Positions 1-8,953 of a DNA stretch of 36,177 bases are shown piece after piece. The notes beneath the pieces are model-generated. The model was given only the letters and a program-made list of their open reading frames with translations, searched no databases and was not told the origin of the DNA. The position numbers were made by a program, and so were the translations under genes. Source of the stretch: Acidobacteriaceae bacterium (GTDB lineage Bacteria; Acidobacteriota; Terriglobia; Terriglobales; Acidobacteriaceae); contig PMYE01000112.1 in assembly GCA_003171315.1 (NCBI GenBank), positions 1 through 36,177 of the forward strand. The letters are read 5' to 3'. Numbering within the stretch: position 1 is the first letter of the stretch; each line of letters begins with the position of its first letter.

Positions 1-50
1 CTCAGGATGACTGCTTTGTTTTTTGATGCGGCTTCGGAGACAGGACACTA
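1..50 (+). repeat. Right half of a dispersed palindromic repeat (copy 1, cut by window edge)
   Basis: These 50 bases match 6491-6540 almost exactly: one T is missing from a T-run and 2-3 bases differ near the middle. They also match the right arm of the copy at 17745-17873 more loosely. The shared landmarks are CTCAGGATGAC at the start and GGAGACAGGACACTA at the end. The left arm and hairpin core would lie before base 1. Confidence 0.85.
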
Positions 51-343
51 ACTGCTAGCTCGTTCGGGGTAAGTTGGCGGTGGTTTGCCAGGTCTCAAGG
101 GCGAGATCCTTCGACTTCGCTCAAGGACAGGCTCCGGGGCACCCAGCACCCGGCAATGGAGCGAGGGAGCCATTCAGCGAGGCGGCTAGCTGGCAAGGCG
201 GTGGGCGAGCGGATCAGCGGAACCTGGAGTGAGCGGGAGAGAACGGCAGGCTTGGATACAATGGAAGGTCAAGGTAGTTCTCTCTGACGCGGCGCCAGCC
301 GGCAGGGGCTGCACCTCACGGAAAGGAAATTCTTAAAAAACTT
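51..343 (+). promoter_or_regulatory. Upstream region of transketolase
   Basis: No gene is seen here. Bases 107-128 hold a short hairpin, TCCTTCGACT...AAGGA, resembling the core of the dispersed repeat family. TACAAT at 257-262 is a possible -10 box, but no good -35 box precedes it. A purine-rich GGAAAGGAAA (320-329) is the only Shine-Dalgarno-like sequence and sits unusually far (about 14-17 nt) from the ATG at 344. Confidence 0.35.
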
Positions 344-2350
344 ATGGCTTCCAGTATTGCCTCTCTCTCTCTCGACCAGCTTTCGATCGATACATTGCGG
401 TTGCTTGCCGTGGACACGGTGGAAAAGGCCAAGAGCGGCCATCCGGGGGCGCCGCTGGGCTGCGCGCCCATCGCGTATCTGCTGTTTCACAAGGTGATGA
501 AGCACAATCCCGGGCACTCGAAGTGGGCCGACCGGGACCGGTTCGTGCTATCGAACGGGCACGCCTCGGCGCTGCTTTACGGGTCGCTGTATCTGGCCGG
601 CTACAAGCTGTCGCTGGACGATCTGAAGAGCTTTCGGCAGTGGGGATCGCGGACGCCGGGGCATCCGGAGTACGGGTTGACCGATGGCGTGGAGGCGACG
701 ACCGGGCCGCTGGGGCAGGGATTTGGGATGGCGGTGGGCATGGCCATCGCGGAGAAGCACCTGGCGGCGGTGTATAACCGCCCCGGATTCGACGTGGTGG
801 GCCATCACACGTTTGTGCTGTGCGGCGACGGCGACCTGATGGAGGGCATCTCGCACGAGGCCGCGTCGCTGGCGGGAACGCTGGGGCTGGGCAAACTGAT
901 CGTGCTTTACGATGACAATCTGATCTCGCTGGACGGGCCGACGAAGTGGAGTTTCACCGAGGATGTGTACAAGCGCTTCAAGGCCTACAACTGGCATATG
1001 CAGCGGGTGACGGATGGCAACGATCTGGACGCGATTGAAGCGGCGATTGAAGCGGCGAAGAACGAGACCGACAGACCTTCGCTGATCGCGGTGCGTACGG
1101 TGATCGGCTACGGCAGCCCAAAGGCGGGCACTAACAAGGTGCACGGCGAGGCCCTGGGGCCGGCGGACACGGCGGCGACCAAGAAGTTTTTCGGGTTCCC
1201 CGAGGACCAGAGTTTTTACGTGCCGGAAGACGCGCTGGCCAACTGGCGCGAGGCGGTGAAGCGTGGAGCCGGCCAGGAAGCGGAGTGGAACCAACTGTTT
1301 GCCGGGTACAAGGCTGCATTTCCCGAATTGGCGGCGGAGTTCGAGCGCAGGCAGGCAGGCAAGCTGAAGGCGGGATGGGAGAAGGCGATTCCCAGTTTCC
1401 CGGCGGGCAAGCCTGTGGCCACGCGCAATGCGGGGCAGCAAGTGATGAACGCGATCTATGCGGATGTGCCGGAGTTGTTTGGCGGCGCAGCGGATCTGAC
1501 AGCTTCGACGAAGACGATTTTCAAGAATAGCCCGCACTTTGCCGACGATCCCGCGGGCCGCAATGTGTTTTTCGGCGTGCGCGAGCTGGGCATGTGCGCG
1601 GCGGTGAACGGAATGGCTGTTCACGGAGGGTTGCGGCCGTTCGGCTCGACGTTCTTTGTGTTCTCGGATTATGCCAAGCCGGCTCTGCGCATTGCAGCCA
1701 TCATGGAGGCTGCGTCGCTGTTTGTCTTCACTCACGACTCGGTTGGGGTGGGCGAGGACGGGCCGACCCATGAGCCGATCGAGCACCTGATGGCGCTGCG
1801 CGCGGTTCCACACATGACGGACTTTCGACCGGCCGACGCGAACGAGACGGCCGCGGCGTGGCGGCTGGCGCTGGAGCGCAAGGGGCCGTGTTTCTTTGCG
1901 CTGACTCGGCAGGATGTGCCAACGATCAACGCGGCGGAGCACGATGTGCTGGGCGGCGTGAGCAAGGGCGCGTACGTGCTGGAGGAAGCGGCGAATCCGC
2001 AGGTGGTGCTGGTTGGGACGGGTTCAGAGGTTTCAGTAGCGCTGGACGCGGCAAAGCTGCTTGCAGCCGAGGGGATCAGGGCGCGCGTGGTGAGCTTTCC
2101 GAGCTGGAGAATCTTCGAGGAGCAACCGGCCGAGTACAAGGCCAGCGTGATGCCGGCAGGCGTGCCCAAGCTGGCAGTGGAGGCGGGCGCGACGCTGGGC
2201 TGGTGGAAGTATGTGGGCTTGGACGGCGACGTGGTGGGGCTGGACCGCTTTGGCGCATCGGCTCCGGGGCCGGTGGTGATGAGGGAACTGGGATTCACGG
2301 CGGAGAATGTGGCGGCGAGGGCGAAGAAGCTGGTAAAACAGCGGGGTTAG
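344..2350 (+). CDS. tkt: Transketolase
   Basis: Thiamine-diphosphate enzyme of the non-oxidative pentose phosphate pathway. It moves two-carbon ketol units between sugar phosphates in the cytoplasm. The 668 residues match the usual length, about 660-670. The N-terminus ([20 protein letters not shown]) is characteristic of the family. The cofactor-binding signature GDGDLMEG is at about residues 161-168 and the pyrimidine-binding domain ([28 protein letters not shown]) is near residue 410-435. The substrate-binding stretch around [19 protein letters not shown] is also present. All three domains appear intact. The gene lies 92 bp ahead of rpiB, another pentose phosphate enzyme, so co-transcription is likely. 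The ATG at 344 is chosen because it gives the standard N-terminus, although the ribosome-binding site is weak. Confidence 0.98.
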   Translation: MASSIASLSLDQLSIDTLRLLAVDTVEKAKSGHPGAPLGCAPIAYLLFHKVMKHNPGHSKWADRDRFVLSNGHASALLYGSLYLAGYKLSLDDLKSFRQWGSRTPGHPEYGLTDGVEATTGPLGQGFGMAVGMAIAEKHLAAVYNRPGFDVVGHHTFVLCGDGDLMEGISHEAASLAGTLGLGKLIVLYDDNLISLDGPTKWSFTEDVYKRFKAYNWHMQRVTDGNDLDAIEAAIEAAKNETDRPSLIAVRTVIGYGSPKAGTNKVHGEALGPADTAATKKFFGFPEDQSFYVPEDALANWREAVKRGAGQEAEWNQLFAGYKAAFPELAAEFERRQAGKLKAGWEKAIPSFPAGKPVATRNAGQQVMNAIYADVPELFGGAADLTASTKTIFKNSPHFADDPAGRNVFFGVRELGMCAAVNGMAVHGGLRPFGSTFFVFSDYAKPALRIAAIMEAASLFVFTHDSVGVGEDGPTHEPIEHLMALRAVPHMTDFRPADANETAAAWRLALERKGPCFFALTRQDVPTINAAEHDVLGGVSKGAYVLEEAANPQVVLVGTGSEVSVALDAAKLLAAEGIRARVVSFPSWRIFEEQPAEYKASVMPAGVPKLAVEAGATLGWWKYVGLDGDVVGLDRFGASAPGPVVMRELGFTAENVAARAKKLVKQRG

Positions 2351-2442
2351 CGTTGCTAGCGGTGTTAGCGGAGCTAGATCCCCTTCGATTGTGCCGTAGT
2401 TGAATTTGGTCTGACACCGCTCATGTGCGAGAAAGGATTGAC

Positions 2443-2901
2443 GTGAAGCTCGTCATTGCGTCCGATCATGCGGGATTAGCTTTGAAGGAAGAGTTGCGCG
2501 CCGATCTAAGCGCGGCGGGGCACGAGGTGATCGACCTGGGCGCGTACCAGTGCGAGCCGGAGGACGACTATCCCGACTTTGCCGAGAAGGTAGGCGAGGC
2601 CGTGAAGGCGGGCGTGGCTCCGCGCGGCATTGTGATCTGCGGCAGCGGCGTGGGCGTGTGCGTAGCGGCGAACAAGATTCCGGGAATCCGCGCCGGAATT
2701 TGCCACGATACTTACTCGGCGCACCAGGGCGTGGAGCACGACAACATGAACGTGCTGGTGCTGGGCGCGCGGATTATCGGGCCGGCGCTGGCCTTCGAGT
2801 TGGCGCACGCGTTCCTCGCGGCCAAGTTTCAGGAGCAGGAAGAGCGCTTTGAACGGCGGATCAAGAAGGTGCTGGCGATCGAAGCCAAGTATCAGCGATA
2901 A
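2443..2901 (+). CDS. rpiB: Ribose-5-phosphate isomerase B
   Basis: Interconverts ribose 5-phosphate and ribulose 5-phosphate; LacAB/RpiB fold, cytoplasmic. The GTG at 2443 is preferred to the in-frame GTG at 2425. It sits 5 nt after AAAGGA (2432-2437), gives the usual start MKLVIASDHAG, and puts the key residues at the numbers known from the Escherichia coli enzyme: Asp8, His9 and catalytic Cys66 (in VICGSGVG). The anion-hole loop GSGVGVCVAANK and the HDTYSAHQGVEHDNMNVLVLG region are present. At 152 residues the length is normal. It follows tkt in the same direction, so the two probably supply or drain ribose phosphates together. Confidence 0.95.
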   Translation: MKLVIASDHAGLALKEELRADLSAAGHEVIDLGAYQCEPEDDYPDFAEKVGEAVKAGVAPRGIVICGSGVGVCVAANKIPGIRAGICHDTYSAHQGVEHDNMNVLVLGARIIGPALAFELAHAFLAAKFQEQEERFERRIKKVLAIEAKYQR

Positions 2902-2960
2902 GACGGCTGCAAGCGGGCACAGACCTGGCGGCGATTGCGCGACCCTTCGCCCCCAAGTCA

Positions 2961-2987
2961 TTGAGATCCAGGTGCATCCGATAAAAT
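2961..2987 (+). promoter_or_regulatory. Candidate sigma-70 promoter for the HAD gene
   Basis: TTGAGA (2961-2966) and TAAAAT (2982-2987) each match the consensus at five of six positions. The spacer is 15 bp, shorter than the ideal 17. The pair lies in the gap after rpiB and upstream of the phosphatase gene. Prediction by eye only. Confidence 0.4.
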
Positions 2988-3141
2988 AAGCGTAAGAAGT
3001 CACGAGTTGAACTAGCTGCATCCTCGGGCCGGCGTGTCGCAAGACCGCCTGCGCCATGCCCCTTGGTTCTTCCCAGATGCCTCACGAGAAATAACGCGCC
3101 ATGCCGTGCAGGAGTTTGCATCGCGCAGGAAAGAAACGACT

Positions 3142-3789
3142 GTGCCCCCATTCGACGTAATTCTGTTCGACGTAGGCGGTGTTTTGTTGAGCAACGGTTG
3201 GGACCGCGGCGAGCGCGCCGCCGTCGCTGAGCACTTCGGGCTGGATTTGGAGGCCCTTGAGACGCGGAATGCAGAGGTCATGGCGGCCTGGGATCGCAGC
3301 GAGATCAATCGCAACCAGTACCTCGATGCGACCGTATTCTACGAGCCGCGCAGTTTTTCGCACGATGAGTTCTTCGAATCCATGCTGAGCCAGTCGCGGC
3401 TGCTGCCGGACGGGGCGCTCGACATTCTGCGCGAGGTTGCGGCCTCGAACCGGTTCCTGGTTGGCGCACTGAACAACGAGCCGCGAGAGCCGAACGAATT
3501 CCGCTTCGGCAAATACGAGCTGCGGCGGTATTTCAAGGTGGCGTTCAGCTCGTGCTACATGGGCCTGCGCAAACCGGAGCCGGCGATGTTCCGGCGAGCG
3601 CTGGATATTCTGGGCTGCCCGCCGAACCGGGTTTTGTTTATCGACGACCGGGAAAAGAACGTGACTGGCGGGAAGGCGGCGGGGATGAAGGCGATCCTGT
3701 TCCGGGGCGCCGACGCGCTGCGGGCGGAACTGGAGGAAATGGGAGTCCTGAGCCCGGAGCCGAACTCGCAGCGGCGCCGCTTGCCGTAA
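3142..3789 (+). CDS. HAD-superfamily hydrolase (YihX-like phosphatase)
   Basis: Probable cytoplasmic phosphatase for a small phosphorylated metabolite; substrate not identifiable. The frame is open from a GTG at 3034, but conserved sequence starts only at the GTG at 3142, which has AGGAAAG upstream (3127-3133) and gives a 215-residue protein starting PPFDVILFDVGGVL. Motif I is FDVGGVL: the nucleophile Asp10 is present, but the second Asp of the usual DxD is Gly. This DxG form is also seen in the YihX-type subgroup. The motif II position has Asn (ALNNE) rather than Ser/Thr. Motif III Lys is in LRKPEP and motif IV is LFIDDREKN. A C1 cap lies between motifs I and II. The altered motif I may change acid/base chemistry, so activity is inferred, not certain. 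Confidence 0.85.
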   Translation: MPPFDVILFDVGGVLLSNGWDRGERAAVAEHFGLDLEALETRNAEVMAAWDRSEINRNQYLDATVFYEPRSFSHDEFFESMLSQSRLLPDGALDILREVAASNRFLVGALNNEPREPNEFRFGKYELRRYFKVAFSSCYMGLRKPEPAMFRRALDILGCPPNRVLFIDDREKNVTGGKAAGMKAILFRGADALRAELEEMGVLSPEPNSQRRRLP

Positions 3790-3835
3790 CCGTTTGGCGC
3801 GATTCGTGTCTAATCGGATAGGGATTGAGACACCC

Positions 3836-4585
3836 ATGCGCCTATTGAGTTGCTTCCCGCTTGCGGGATTTCTTGCCTTGATGCCGGCGGCTCTGCCGCC
3901 TGCCGCTCCGGCGCAGTCCGGCAGTTTTGAGATCGCGCAGAACGGTCAGGCTGTAGGTACGGTCAGTTTCCAGTTCACAGCGACGAAGGAGGGTTACGAC
4001 TCGACCTCGCTGGTCAAAGTCGCGATGCAGGGCCTTGACTATGAGTTGTCGAAGACGGAGCGGCTCAACGCCGCCAATCAGCTCGAACACGTGCTGTTGA
4101 GCGCCACCGTGAACGGCGAGGCGGTGAACGTGGTGGCGGCGCCCGATTCGGCGCAGTTTCTCGTGAACATTTCCGCGGGCGGGAAGAGCTCGACCGCGCG
4201 GCTGGCGGCGCATCCCGGCGCCGTTTTTCTGGCGGACTTCGATCCCGGCGCGCTGGAGACGCTGCTGGTTCTTGCTGTGGCGCAGAACAACCGCGAGCTC
4301 TGGGCCATCCTGCCGAAGAACTCGGTGTCCGTCGAGCCGGTGCAGTTGGCCACGTACCCGAATCAGCAAGGAACACTCGATGGCAAGCCCATCACCGTAC
4401 ACCACCTGGTAGCTACTATCGCCGGGGCCAGAACGGAGCTGTTCTCCGGGCCGGAAAACCAGTTGCTGCAAGCGGAGCTGCCCCAGGAGGGGTTTGCGCT
4501 GATTCGCAAGGGCTTTCAACTGAAGCCGCCGGCGAAACCGATCGTGCCGATGGGCGAAGCAGGGCCAGCGCCGCCAGCTGCGTAG
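3836..4585 (+). CDS. Exported protein of unknown function
   Basis: I do not recognise a named family. The ATG at 3836 is chosen over an upstream TTG because it begins a clear signal peptide (MRLLSCFPLAGFLALMPAAL, then an alanine/proline-rich cleavage region ending near APAQS). The mature part, about 220 residues, opens with FEIAQNGQAVGTVSFQF. It is rich in alternating hydrophobic residues, which suggests an all-beta periplasmic protein. There is no membrane segment after the signal peptide and only the signal-peptide region carries a cysteine. It ends in a proline/alanine-rich tail. It stands between the HAD phosphatase (46 bp) and the DUF5715 gene (123 bp), all on the same strand. Confidence 0.7.
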   Translation: MRLLSCFPLAGFLALMPAALPPAAPAQSGSFEIAQNGQAVGTVSFQFTATKEGYDSTSLVKVAMQGLDYELSKTERLNAANQLEHVLLSATVNGEAVNVVAAPDSAQFLVNISAGGKSSTARLAAHPGAVFLADFDPGALETLLVLAVAQNNRELWAILPKNSVSVEPVQLATYPNQQGTLDGKPITVHHLVATIAGARTELFSGPENQLLQAELPQEGFALIRKGFQLKPPAKPIVPMGEAGPAPPAA

Positions 4586-4708
4586 GCCGATCCTGCTGCG
4601 CAGAGAAATCCAAAGAGAAGCTGGGCGCGTCCAATTATCAGACGAATCCGAATCCGCGAAGGCACTCGGAGGAGGACGCGGATCGACGTACACTGGAGAA
4701 GCTCTCGA

Positions 4709-6082
4709 TTGTCCGCACTCTCCCTCATGTGCCGGACCGCAATCATCGTGGTTGCGCTGGCAACGCTGACTCTGGCCGGCGCTAGCGGCGCCCAGGTTTC
4801 CCAGGCGGGAAAGACGCACCGGAGACCGGCTGCGACCGCCGCGCATAGGGTCCATCGCACGGCGCCAGCGCACGGCGTCCATCGCGTAACGGCCACGCAC
4901 ACTCCTAGCCACACCCAAGCCAACGCGGCGCGCAAGCGCACCCCCGACGAGGTGGGGCGTATGGCGGGGCTGGCGATCCGGCGCCAGCTTGCGCGAAAAC
5001 AGGAGGCACGCCGGGCCGCAGCGGTTCGCGCAGAGCGTACACGCAATGCACGGAGGCCGAGACTGGAGAGAGCCGCCCTGCGCAGGGCAGAGACTCGCGC
5101 CGCGCGTGCTTACGAATCGCGAGAGGCCGCAGCGGCTTACCCACGCACCGACCTCCAGCAGCCCGAAACAGACGAAACGAAAAGCATGGAATCAAAGCGC
5201 GCCGGTGTAGCGCGCGGGGCGATGCCGGCTGAGCCGCGCGATCGCGAGGAAAGCGCGGACAAAGAAACAGCGCCAACCGATGGGACGGAGCCGGCCGAAT
5301 CCGCAACGGAGAAAGAAGACGGTTTGGCGGGGCAGGACGGCGATGAGGCCACTACAAACGCTGCGAGCCAGCCCGGCGAAGCGGCGGATGCGGCGGGGCC
5401 CGCGAGCCGAACTGACGAGAGCGAGGAGGCTTCGCTCTACGTTCCGAGAGGCGGGATGCCGGCGCCGCTGCGCGGATCGCTCGCGTCGCTGGAGCGGCAA
5501 AACGCGCGCCTGGATGCGGAGGGGCTGGAGCGGATTGAGGATGAAGACGACCTGGCCGCGCGGATCGCCAACAAGCTACTGGTACCGCTGCCAGCTTCAA
5601 TCGCTCTCACGGTGAATGCCGGCTTGCCGGAGAACCACCGCTACTGCCGGCCCTGGACGGCGCGATTTCTGAGCGATCTGGCGCGGGCGCATGAGGCGGC
5701 GTTCCATCGGCCGCTGGAGGTGAGCTCGGCGGTGCGGACGGTGGAGTACCAGAAGCGGTTGATGCGCACGAACGGCAATGCGGCCGCGGCCGAGGGCGAC
5801 ATCGTGAGCCCGCACGAGACCGGCGCAACCATTGACATTGCCAAGAGCGGCCTAAGCCGGGCGGAGATTGCGTGGATGCGGCGGCGGCTGGCGGCGCTCG
5901 AAGCGACGGGCAAGATCGACGTGGAGGAGGAGTTTCACCAGGCGTGCTTCCACATCACGGTGTACAAGAGCTACGCGCCGGCGCGGAAGGCGGGCGGAGC
6001 CTCGCCGACAAAGCCTGGAACGCGCCCGGCCAAGCCGCAGACGGACGAACCGGCGCAAGAGCCGGCGGCACAGGGAGCGTAG
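4709..6082 (+). CDS. DUF5715 protein, putative M15-like zinc peptidase
   Basis: Exported protein of 457 residues. The TTG at 4709 has GGAGAAG (4695-4701) 7 nt upstream; the ATG at 4727 is an alternative that keeps the signal peptide. Residues about 30-250 are low-complexity and rich in Arg, Ala, Glu and Thr, probably disordered. The C-terminal domain (about 265-435) looks like DUF5715. It carries SPHETGATIDIA, which fits the Ser-x-His-x-x-Gly-x-x-x-Asp zinc motif of M15 D-Ala-D-Ala peptidases (His369, Asp376). It is followed by EEFHQACFHI, giving a Glu-x-x-His pair (Glu407, His410) plus His415. A peptidoglycan-trimming role is inferred from these motifs only. The tail after residue 435 is again Pro/Ala-rich. 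Confidence 0.83.
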   Translation: MSALSLMCRTAIIVVALATLTLAGASGAQVSQAGKTHRRPAATAAHRVHRTAPAHGVHRVTATHTPSHTQANAARKRTPDEVGRMAGLAIRRQLARKQEARRAAAVRAERTRNARRPRLERAALRRAETRAARAYESREAAAAYPRTDLQQPETDETKSMESKRAGVARGAMPAEPRDREESADKETAPTDGTEPAESATEKEDGLAGQDGDEATTNAASQPGEAADAAGPASRTDESEEASLYVPRGGMPAPLRGSLASLERQNARLDAEGLERIEDEDDLAARIANKLLVPLPASIALTVNAGLPENHRYCRPWTARFLSDLARAHEAAFHRPLEVSSAVRTVEYQKRLMRTNGNAAAAEGDIVSPHETGATIDIAKSGLSRAEIAWMRRRLAALEATGKIDVEEEFHQACFHITVYKSYAPARKAGGASPTKPGTRPAKPQTDEPAQEPAAQGA

Positions 6083-6095
6083 CGGGGTCTGCGCC

Positions 6096-6212
6096 TAGAG
6101 CGTTTTCGGAATACACGTAGACTTTTTCAGGGTTGTGAAAGGTGGCTTTTTCTTGAGGAAAAAGCCACTTGAGTGTTTTCCTTCGGTCTACAGCAATTCC
6201 GAAAACGCTATA
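6096..6212. repeat. Nested palindromic MITE-like element with TA flanks
   Basis: The outer arms are a perfect 14-bp inverted repeat: AGCGTTTTCGGAAT (6099-6112) and its complement (6196-6209). GTAGAC (6117-6122) pairs with GTCTAC (6186-6191). The centre is a perfect 11-bp stem, GTGGCTTTTTC (6142-6152) with GAAAAAGCCAC (6158-6168), around loop TTGAG. A TA dinucleotide lies at each edge (6096-6097, 6211-6212), as expected for a TA-targeting IS630/mariner-type element. There is no coding capacity. The central stem could also act as a terminator for the DUF5715 gene that ends 14 bp upstream. Confidence 0.8.
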
Positions 6213-6407
6213 GTCGCGCCAGCTATCACCTAAAAATTCATTCGATTGCGGGTGCTCGCCTAGAGTACAATCGCGTGCGGGCGCAAGGCGCTTGCCGCCA
6301 GCACTGTGAACGCTTCGCGGCCGGGCGTTTTCGCGAACCGGGGCAGGGGCCGGCTGTCAAGAGGTTTTCGGCTTCAAGACGAGCCGCGCGTGAGATGCAA
6401 AGGAGTC

Positions 6408-6540
6408 CAGTGCGGTGTCTATAAAGTTTTCACATAAATTGCGCATCCCAAATGCAGGTCCTTCGACTCCGTCCGCCGCGGCGGACTCCGCTCAGGATGA
6501 CTGCTTTGTTTTTGATGCGAATTTCGGAGACAGGACACTA
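6408..6540. repeat. Dispersed palindromic repeat, copy 2 (complete)
   Basis: An imperfect 133-bp palindrome. The left end CAGTGCGGTGTCT mirrors the right end AGACAGGACACTA, and further matches continue inward. The core is a perfect 16-bp palindrome, GTCCGCCGCGGCGGAC (6471-6486), framed by TCCTTCGACT and GCTCAGGATGAC. The right half repeats bases 1-50. It ends 13 bp before the Yip1-type gene, so it supplies most of that gene's leader. Confidence 0.8.
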
Positions 6541-6553
6541 GAGAGGCAAGAGT

Positions 6554-7324
6554 ATGAGCGAGATGGAGGTTCAACCCGCGAGTGGAACGGCACCAGCAGC
6601 TGAGGGGTTGACGCAGTGGCAGCGCGTGGCGAACACGTTCGCCGCGCCGTCGAGGACGTTTGAGGATATCAAGCGGGGCAACCGGAGCTGGTGGCTGCCG
6701 CTGATCATTGGCGCGTTATTTACCTACATGCTTTTCGGGGCCGTGGTCCAGAAGATCGGCATGCAGCAGGTGGTGGACAATCAGATTCGGATGAATCCGA
6801 AGGCTCAGGAGCGCATGGCTCAGGTTCCGGAGGCACAGCGGGAGATGAGCAATAAGATCGCCGTCGGGTTCACCGAGGGAGCTTTTCTGGCGGGGCCGGC
6901 GATTGCAATTGTGTACGTGGCCGTACTTTCGCTCGGGCTCATGGCGACAATCAATTTCGGCTTTGGCGGCAAGGCTAAGTTCGGGAGCGTTTTTGCCGTC
7001 GTTTACTACGCGTGGCTGCCGCAGCTCGTCAAGGCGCTGTTGGGGACCGTTGTCATCTATTCGGGGATGGCGCCTGAATCGTTCAACATCAAGAATTTCG
7101 CGCCGACGAATCTGGGCGCTTTTCTCGATCCTGTTGATACCAACAAGGCGCTGTATGCGCTGGCGACTTCGCTCGATGCGGTCACCATCTGGACGCTGGT
7201 GCTGCTGAGCATGGGCACCGCGATTGTCGCGGGAACGAAGCGAAGTTCCGGCTACATTGCGGTATTCGGCTGGTGGGCGATTTTTGTGTTGATCAGCGTG
7301 GGCTGGGCGGCGGCGATGGGTTAG
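6554..7324 (+). CDS. Yip1-domain integral membrane protein
   Basis: Inner-membrane protein of 256 residues. A short polar N-terminus leads into WQRVANTFAAPSRTFEDIKRGNRSWWLPL, the typical opening of bacterial Yip1-domain proteins. About five hydrophobic segments follow: residues 55-72, 115-137, 145-170, 205-228 and 233-255. The loop between the first two (MNPKAQERMAQVPEAQREM) is amphipathic and Met/Gln-rich. The biochemical role of bacterial Yip1 proteins is unknown; the eukaryotic relatives act in membrane traffic. The ATG at 6554 is 13 bp after the end of a palindromic repeat, with only AGAGGC as a weak ribosome-binding site. Confidence 0.8.
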   Translation: MSEMEVQPASGTAPAAEGLTQWQRVANTFAAPSRTFEDIKRGNRSWWLPLIIGALFTYMLFGAVVQKIGMQQVVDNQIRMNPKAQERMAQVPEAQREMSNKIAVGFTEGAFLAGPAIAIVYVAVLSLGLMATINFGFGGKAKFGSVFAVVYYAWLPQLVKALLGTVVIYSGMAPESFNIKNFAPTNLGAFLDPVDTNKALYALATSLDAVTIWTLVLLSMGTAIVAGTKRSSGYIAVFGWWAIFVLISVGWAAAMG

Positions 7325-7362
7325 AGCGGGCTGATGGCGCGACTTCGGGCGCGAACCCGCGC

Positions 7363-7371
7363 TGCTACAAT
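7363..7371 (+). promoter_or_regulatory. Candidate extended -10 promoter for cysS
   Basis: TGCTACAAT reads as an extended -10 element (TGn plus TACAAT). No convincing -35 box is visible upstream, which extended -10 promoters can tolerate. It lies in the 150-bp gap between the Yip1-type gene and cysS, about 100 bp before the chosen start. Confidence 0.4.
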
Positions 7372-7474
7372 CGAGTAGGCTGCGATCCGGCAGATTGTTG
7401 ACGCGCGAGGAGCGATCCAGGCGGCGCCTGGGCACGCGATGCGCAAGCCGGGCGATGCACGAGCCGTAGAAGCG

Positions 7475-8953
7475 ATGACCCTCCGCCTGTTCAACACCCT
7501 GACGGGACAACTGGATGCGCTGGAGCCTGCCGACGGCAAGGCGCTGCGCATGTACGCCTGCGGGCCGACGGTCTACGACTACGGCCATATCGGGAACTTC
7601 CGCACCTTTTTGCAAATTGACATTCTGCGCCGGTTTCTACGGCTGACCGGGACGCCCGTGCGTCACGTGATGAACATTACGGACGTGGACGACAAGATCA
7701 TCCGCAACTCGGCGGAGGCGGGGGTTTCTATCGGCGAGTACACGGCGCGCTACGTGGAGGCGTTCTTCGAGGACCTGGAAGCGCTGCGGATTGAACGGCC
7801 GGAGCAGATTGCGAGGGCCACGGAGCACATTCCGCAGATGGCGTCGCTGGTGGAGAAGCTGGCCCGCGCAGGCGCGGCGTACAAGGCCGAGGACGGATCG
7901 TGGTACTTCCGGCTCAAGGCGTTTCCCGAGTACGGCAAGTTGAGTAAAAAGGACCTGAGCGGCATGGAAGACGGCGCGCGCGTGGACGTGGACGAGTACG
8001 AAAAGGACTCGGCGCGCGACTTTGCGCTGTGGAAGGCGGCCAAGCCGGGCGAGACGTCGTGGGAGACGGCGATCGGGCAGGGGCGGCCGGGCTGGCACAT
8101 CGAGTGCTCGGCGATGGCAATGGAGTACCTGGGCGAAAGCTTCGACCTGCACTGCGGCGGCGAGGACCTAATGTTTCCGCACCACGAGAACGAGATTGCG
8201 CAGAGCGAAACGGCCACGCACAAGCCGTTCGCGCGGCATTGGATGCACGTGCGGTTCCTGCTCGTGGATGGGCGCAAGATGTCGAAGAGCGAAGGCAATT
8301 TCTACACGCCGCGCGACCTGCTGCTGAAGGGCTACAAGGCTTCGGCGATCCGGCTGGCGCTCATTTCGGTGCCCTACCGCCGTCCGTTCAACTTCACCTT
8401 CGACAGCCTCACCGACGCCACCAACGCGATCGACCGGCTGCGGACGTTTCAGGCGCGGCTGAAGGCGGGGAAGTTTGCGGCGGGCGAGAGCAAGGAGATG
8501 CAGGAAGCGGCTGCCGAAGCGCGCATCAAATACGACAACGCGCTGGGGAACGATCTGAACACGGCCGAGGCGCTGGCGGCAATCTTCGAGCTGGCGCGCG
8601 CGGCGAACACGGCCATGGATCAGGGACAGTTTTTCGCTTCCGACCGCGACGCGATTTTGCCGGTGCTGAGGGATTTCGACGCGGTCTTCGACGTAATAGA
8701 GGACCGCGACGCCGAGCCGGCGCGGCGCGCGATGGCATGGGCCGAGCAGGCCGGGCGCATGGGCGACGTGGCTCCCGAGCTCAAGGCCGCGCAGTCGCTT
8801 GGGGATGAGGCGATCGAGGCGCTGGTGGCCGAACGCACCACGGCGAAACAGGCGCGCAACTTTGCCCGCGCGGACGAGATTCGTAAAGAGCTGGCGGAGA
8901 AGGGCGTGGTTCTGGAAGACTCGAAGGACGGGGTGCGGTGGAAGCGGAAGTGA
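7475..8953 (+). CDS. cysS: Cysteinyl-tRNA synthetase
   Basis: Class Ia aminoacyl-tRNA synthetase that charges tRNA-Cys in the cytoplasm. The ATG at 7475 is preferred over one 12 codons upstream (7439) because it gives the family N-terminus MTLRLFNTLTGQ and a normal length of 492 residues. Visible landmarks are the zinc-ligand Cys29 in YACGPTVYD, the HIGH-type motif GHIGN (about 37-41), and WHIECSAMAMEYLG with LHCGGEDLMFPHHENE, which carry the remaining zinc ligands. The KMSKS loop is intact at 268-272. The C-terminal DALR-type helical region and a basic tail complete the enzyme. It appears functional and essential. It stands alone, with its own probable promoter. Confidence 0.98.
   Translation: MTLRLFNTLTGQLDALEPADGKALRMYACGPTVYDYGHIGNFRTFLQIDILRRFLRLTGTPVRHVMNITDVDDKIIRNSAEAGVSIGEYTARYVEAFFEDLEALRIERPEQIARATEHIPQMASLVEKLARAGAAYKAEDGSWYFRLKAFPEYGKLSKKDLSGMEDGARVDVDEYEKDSARDFALWKAAKPGETSWETAIGQGRPGWHIECSAMAMEYLGESFDLHCGGEDLMFPHHENEIAQSETATHKPFARHWMHVRFLLVDGRKMSKSEGNFYTPRDLLLKGYKASAIRLALISVPYRRPFNFTFDSLTDATNAIDRLRTFQARLKAGKFAAGESKEMQEAAAEARIKYDNALGNDLNTAEALAAIFELARAANTAMDQGQFFASDRDAILPVLRDFDAVFDVIEDRDAEPARRAMAWAEQAGRMGDVAPELKAAQSLGDEAIEALVAERTTAKQARNFARADEIRKELAEKGVVLEDSKDGVRWKRK

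Noticed and set aside
548-1942. Long minus-strand open frame (464 codons) opposite transketolase
   Set aside because: Arg/His-rich composition typical of the antisense of GC-rich coding; transketolase on the plus strand is unmistakable.
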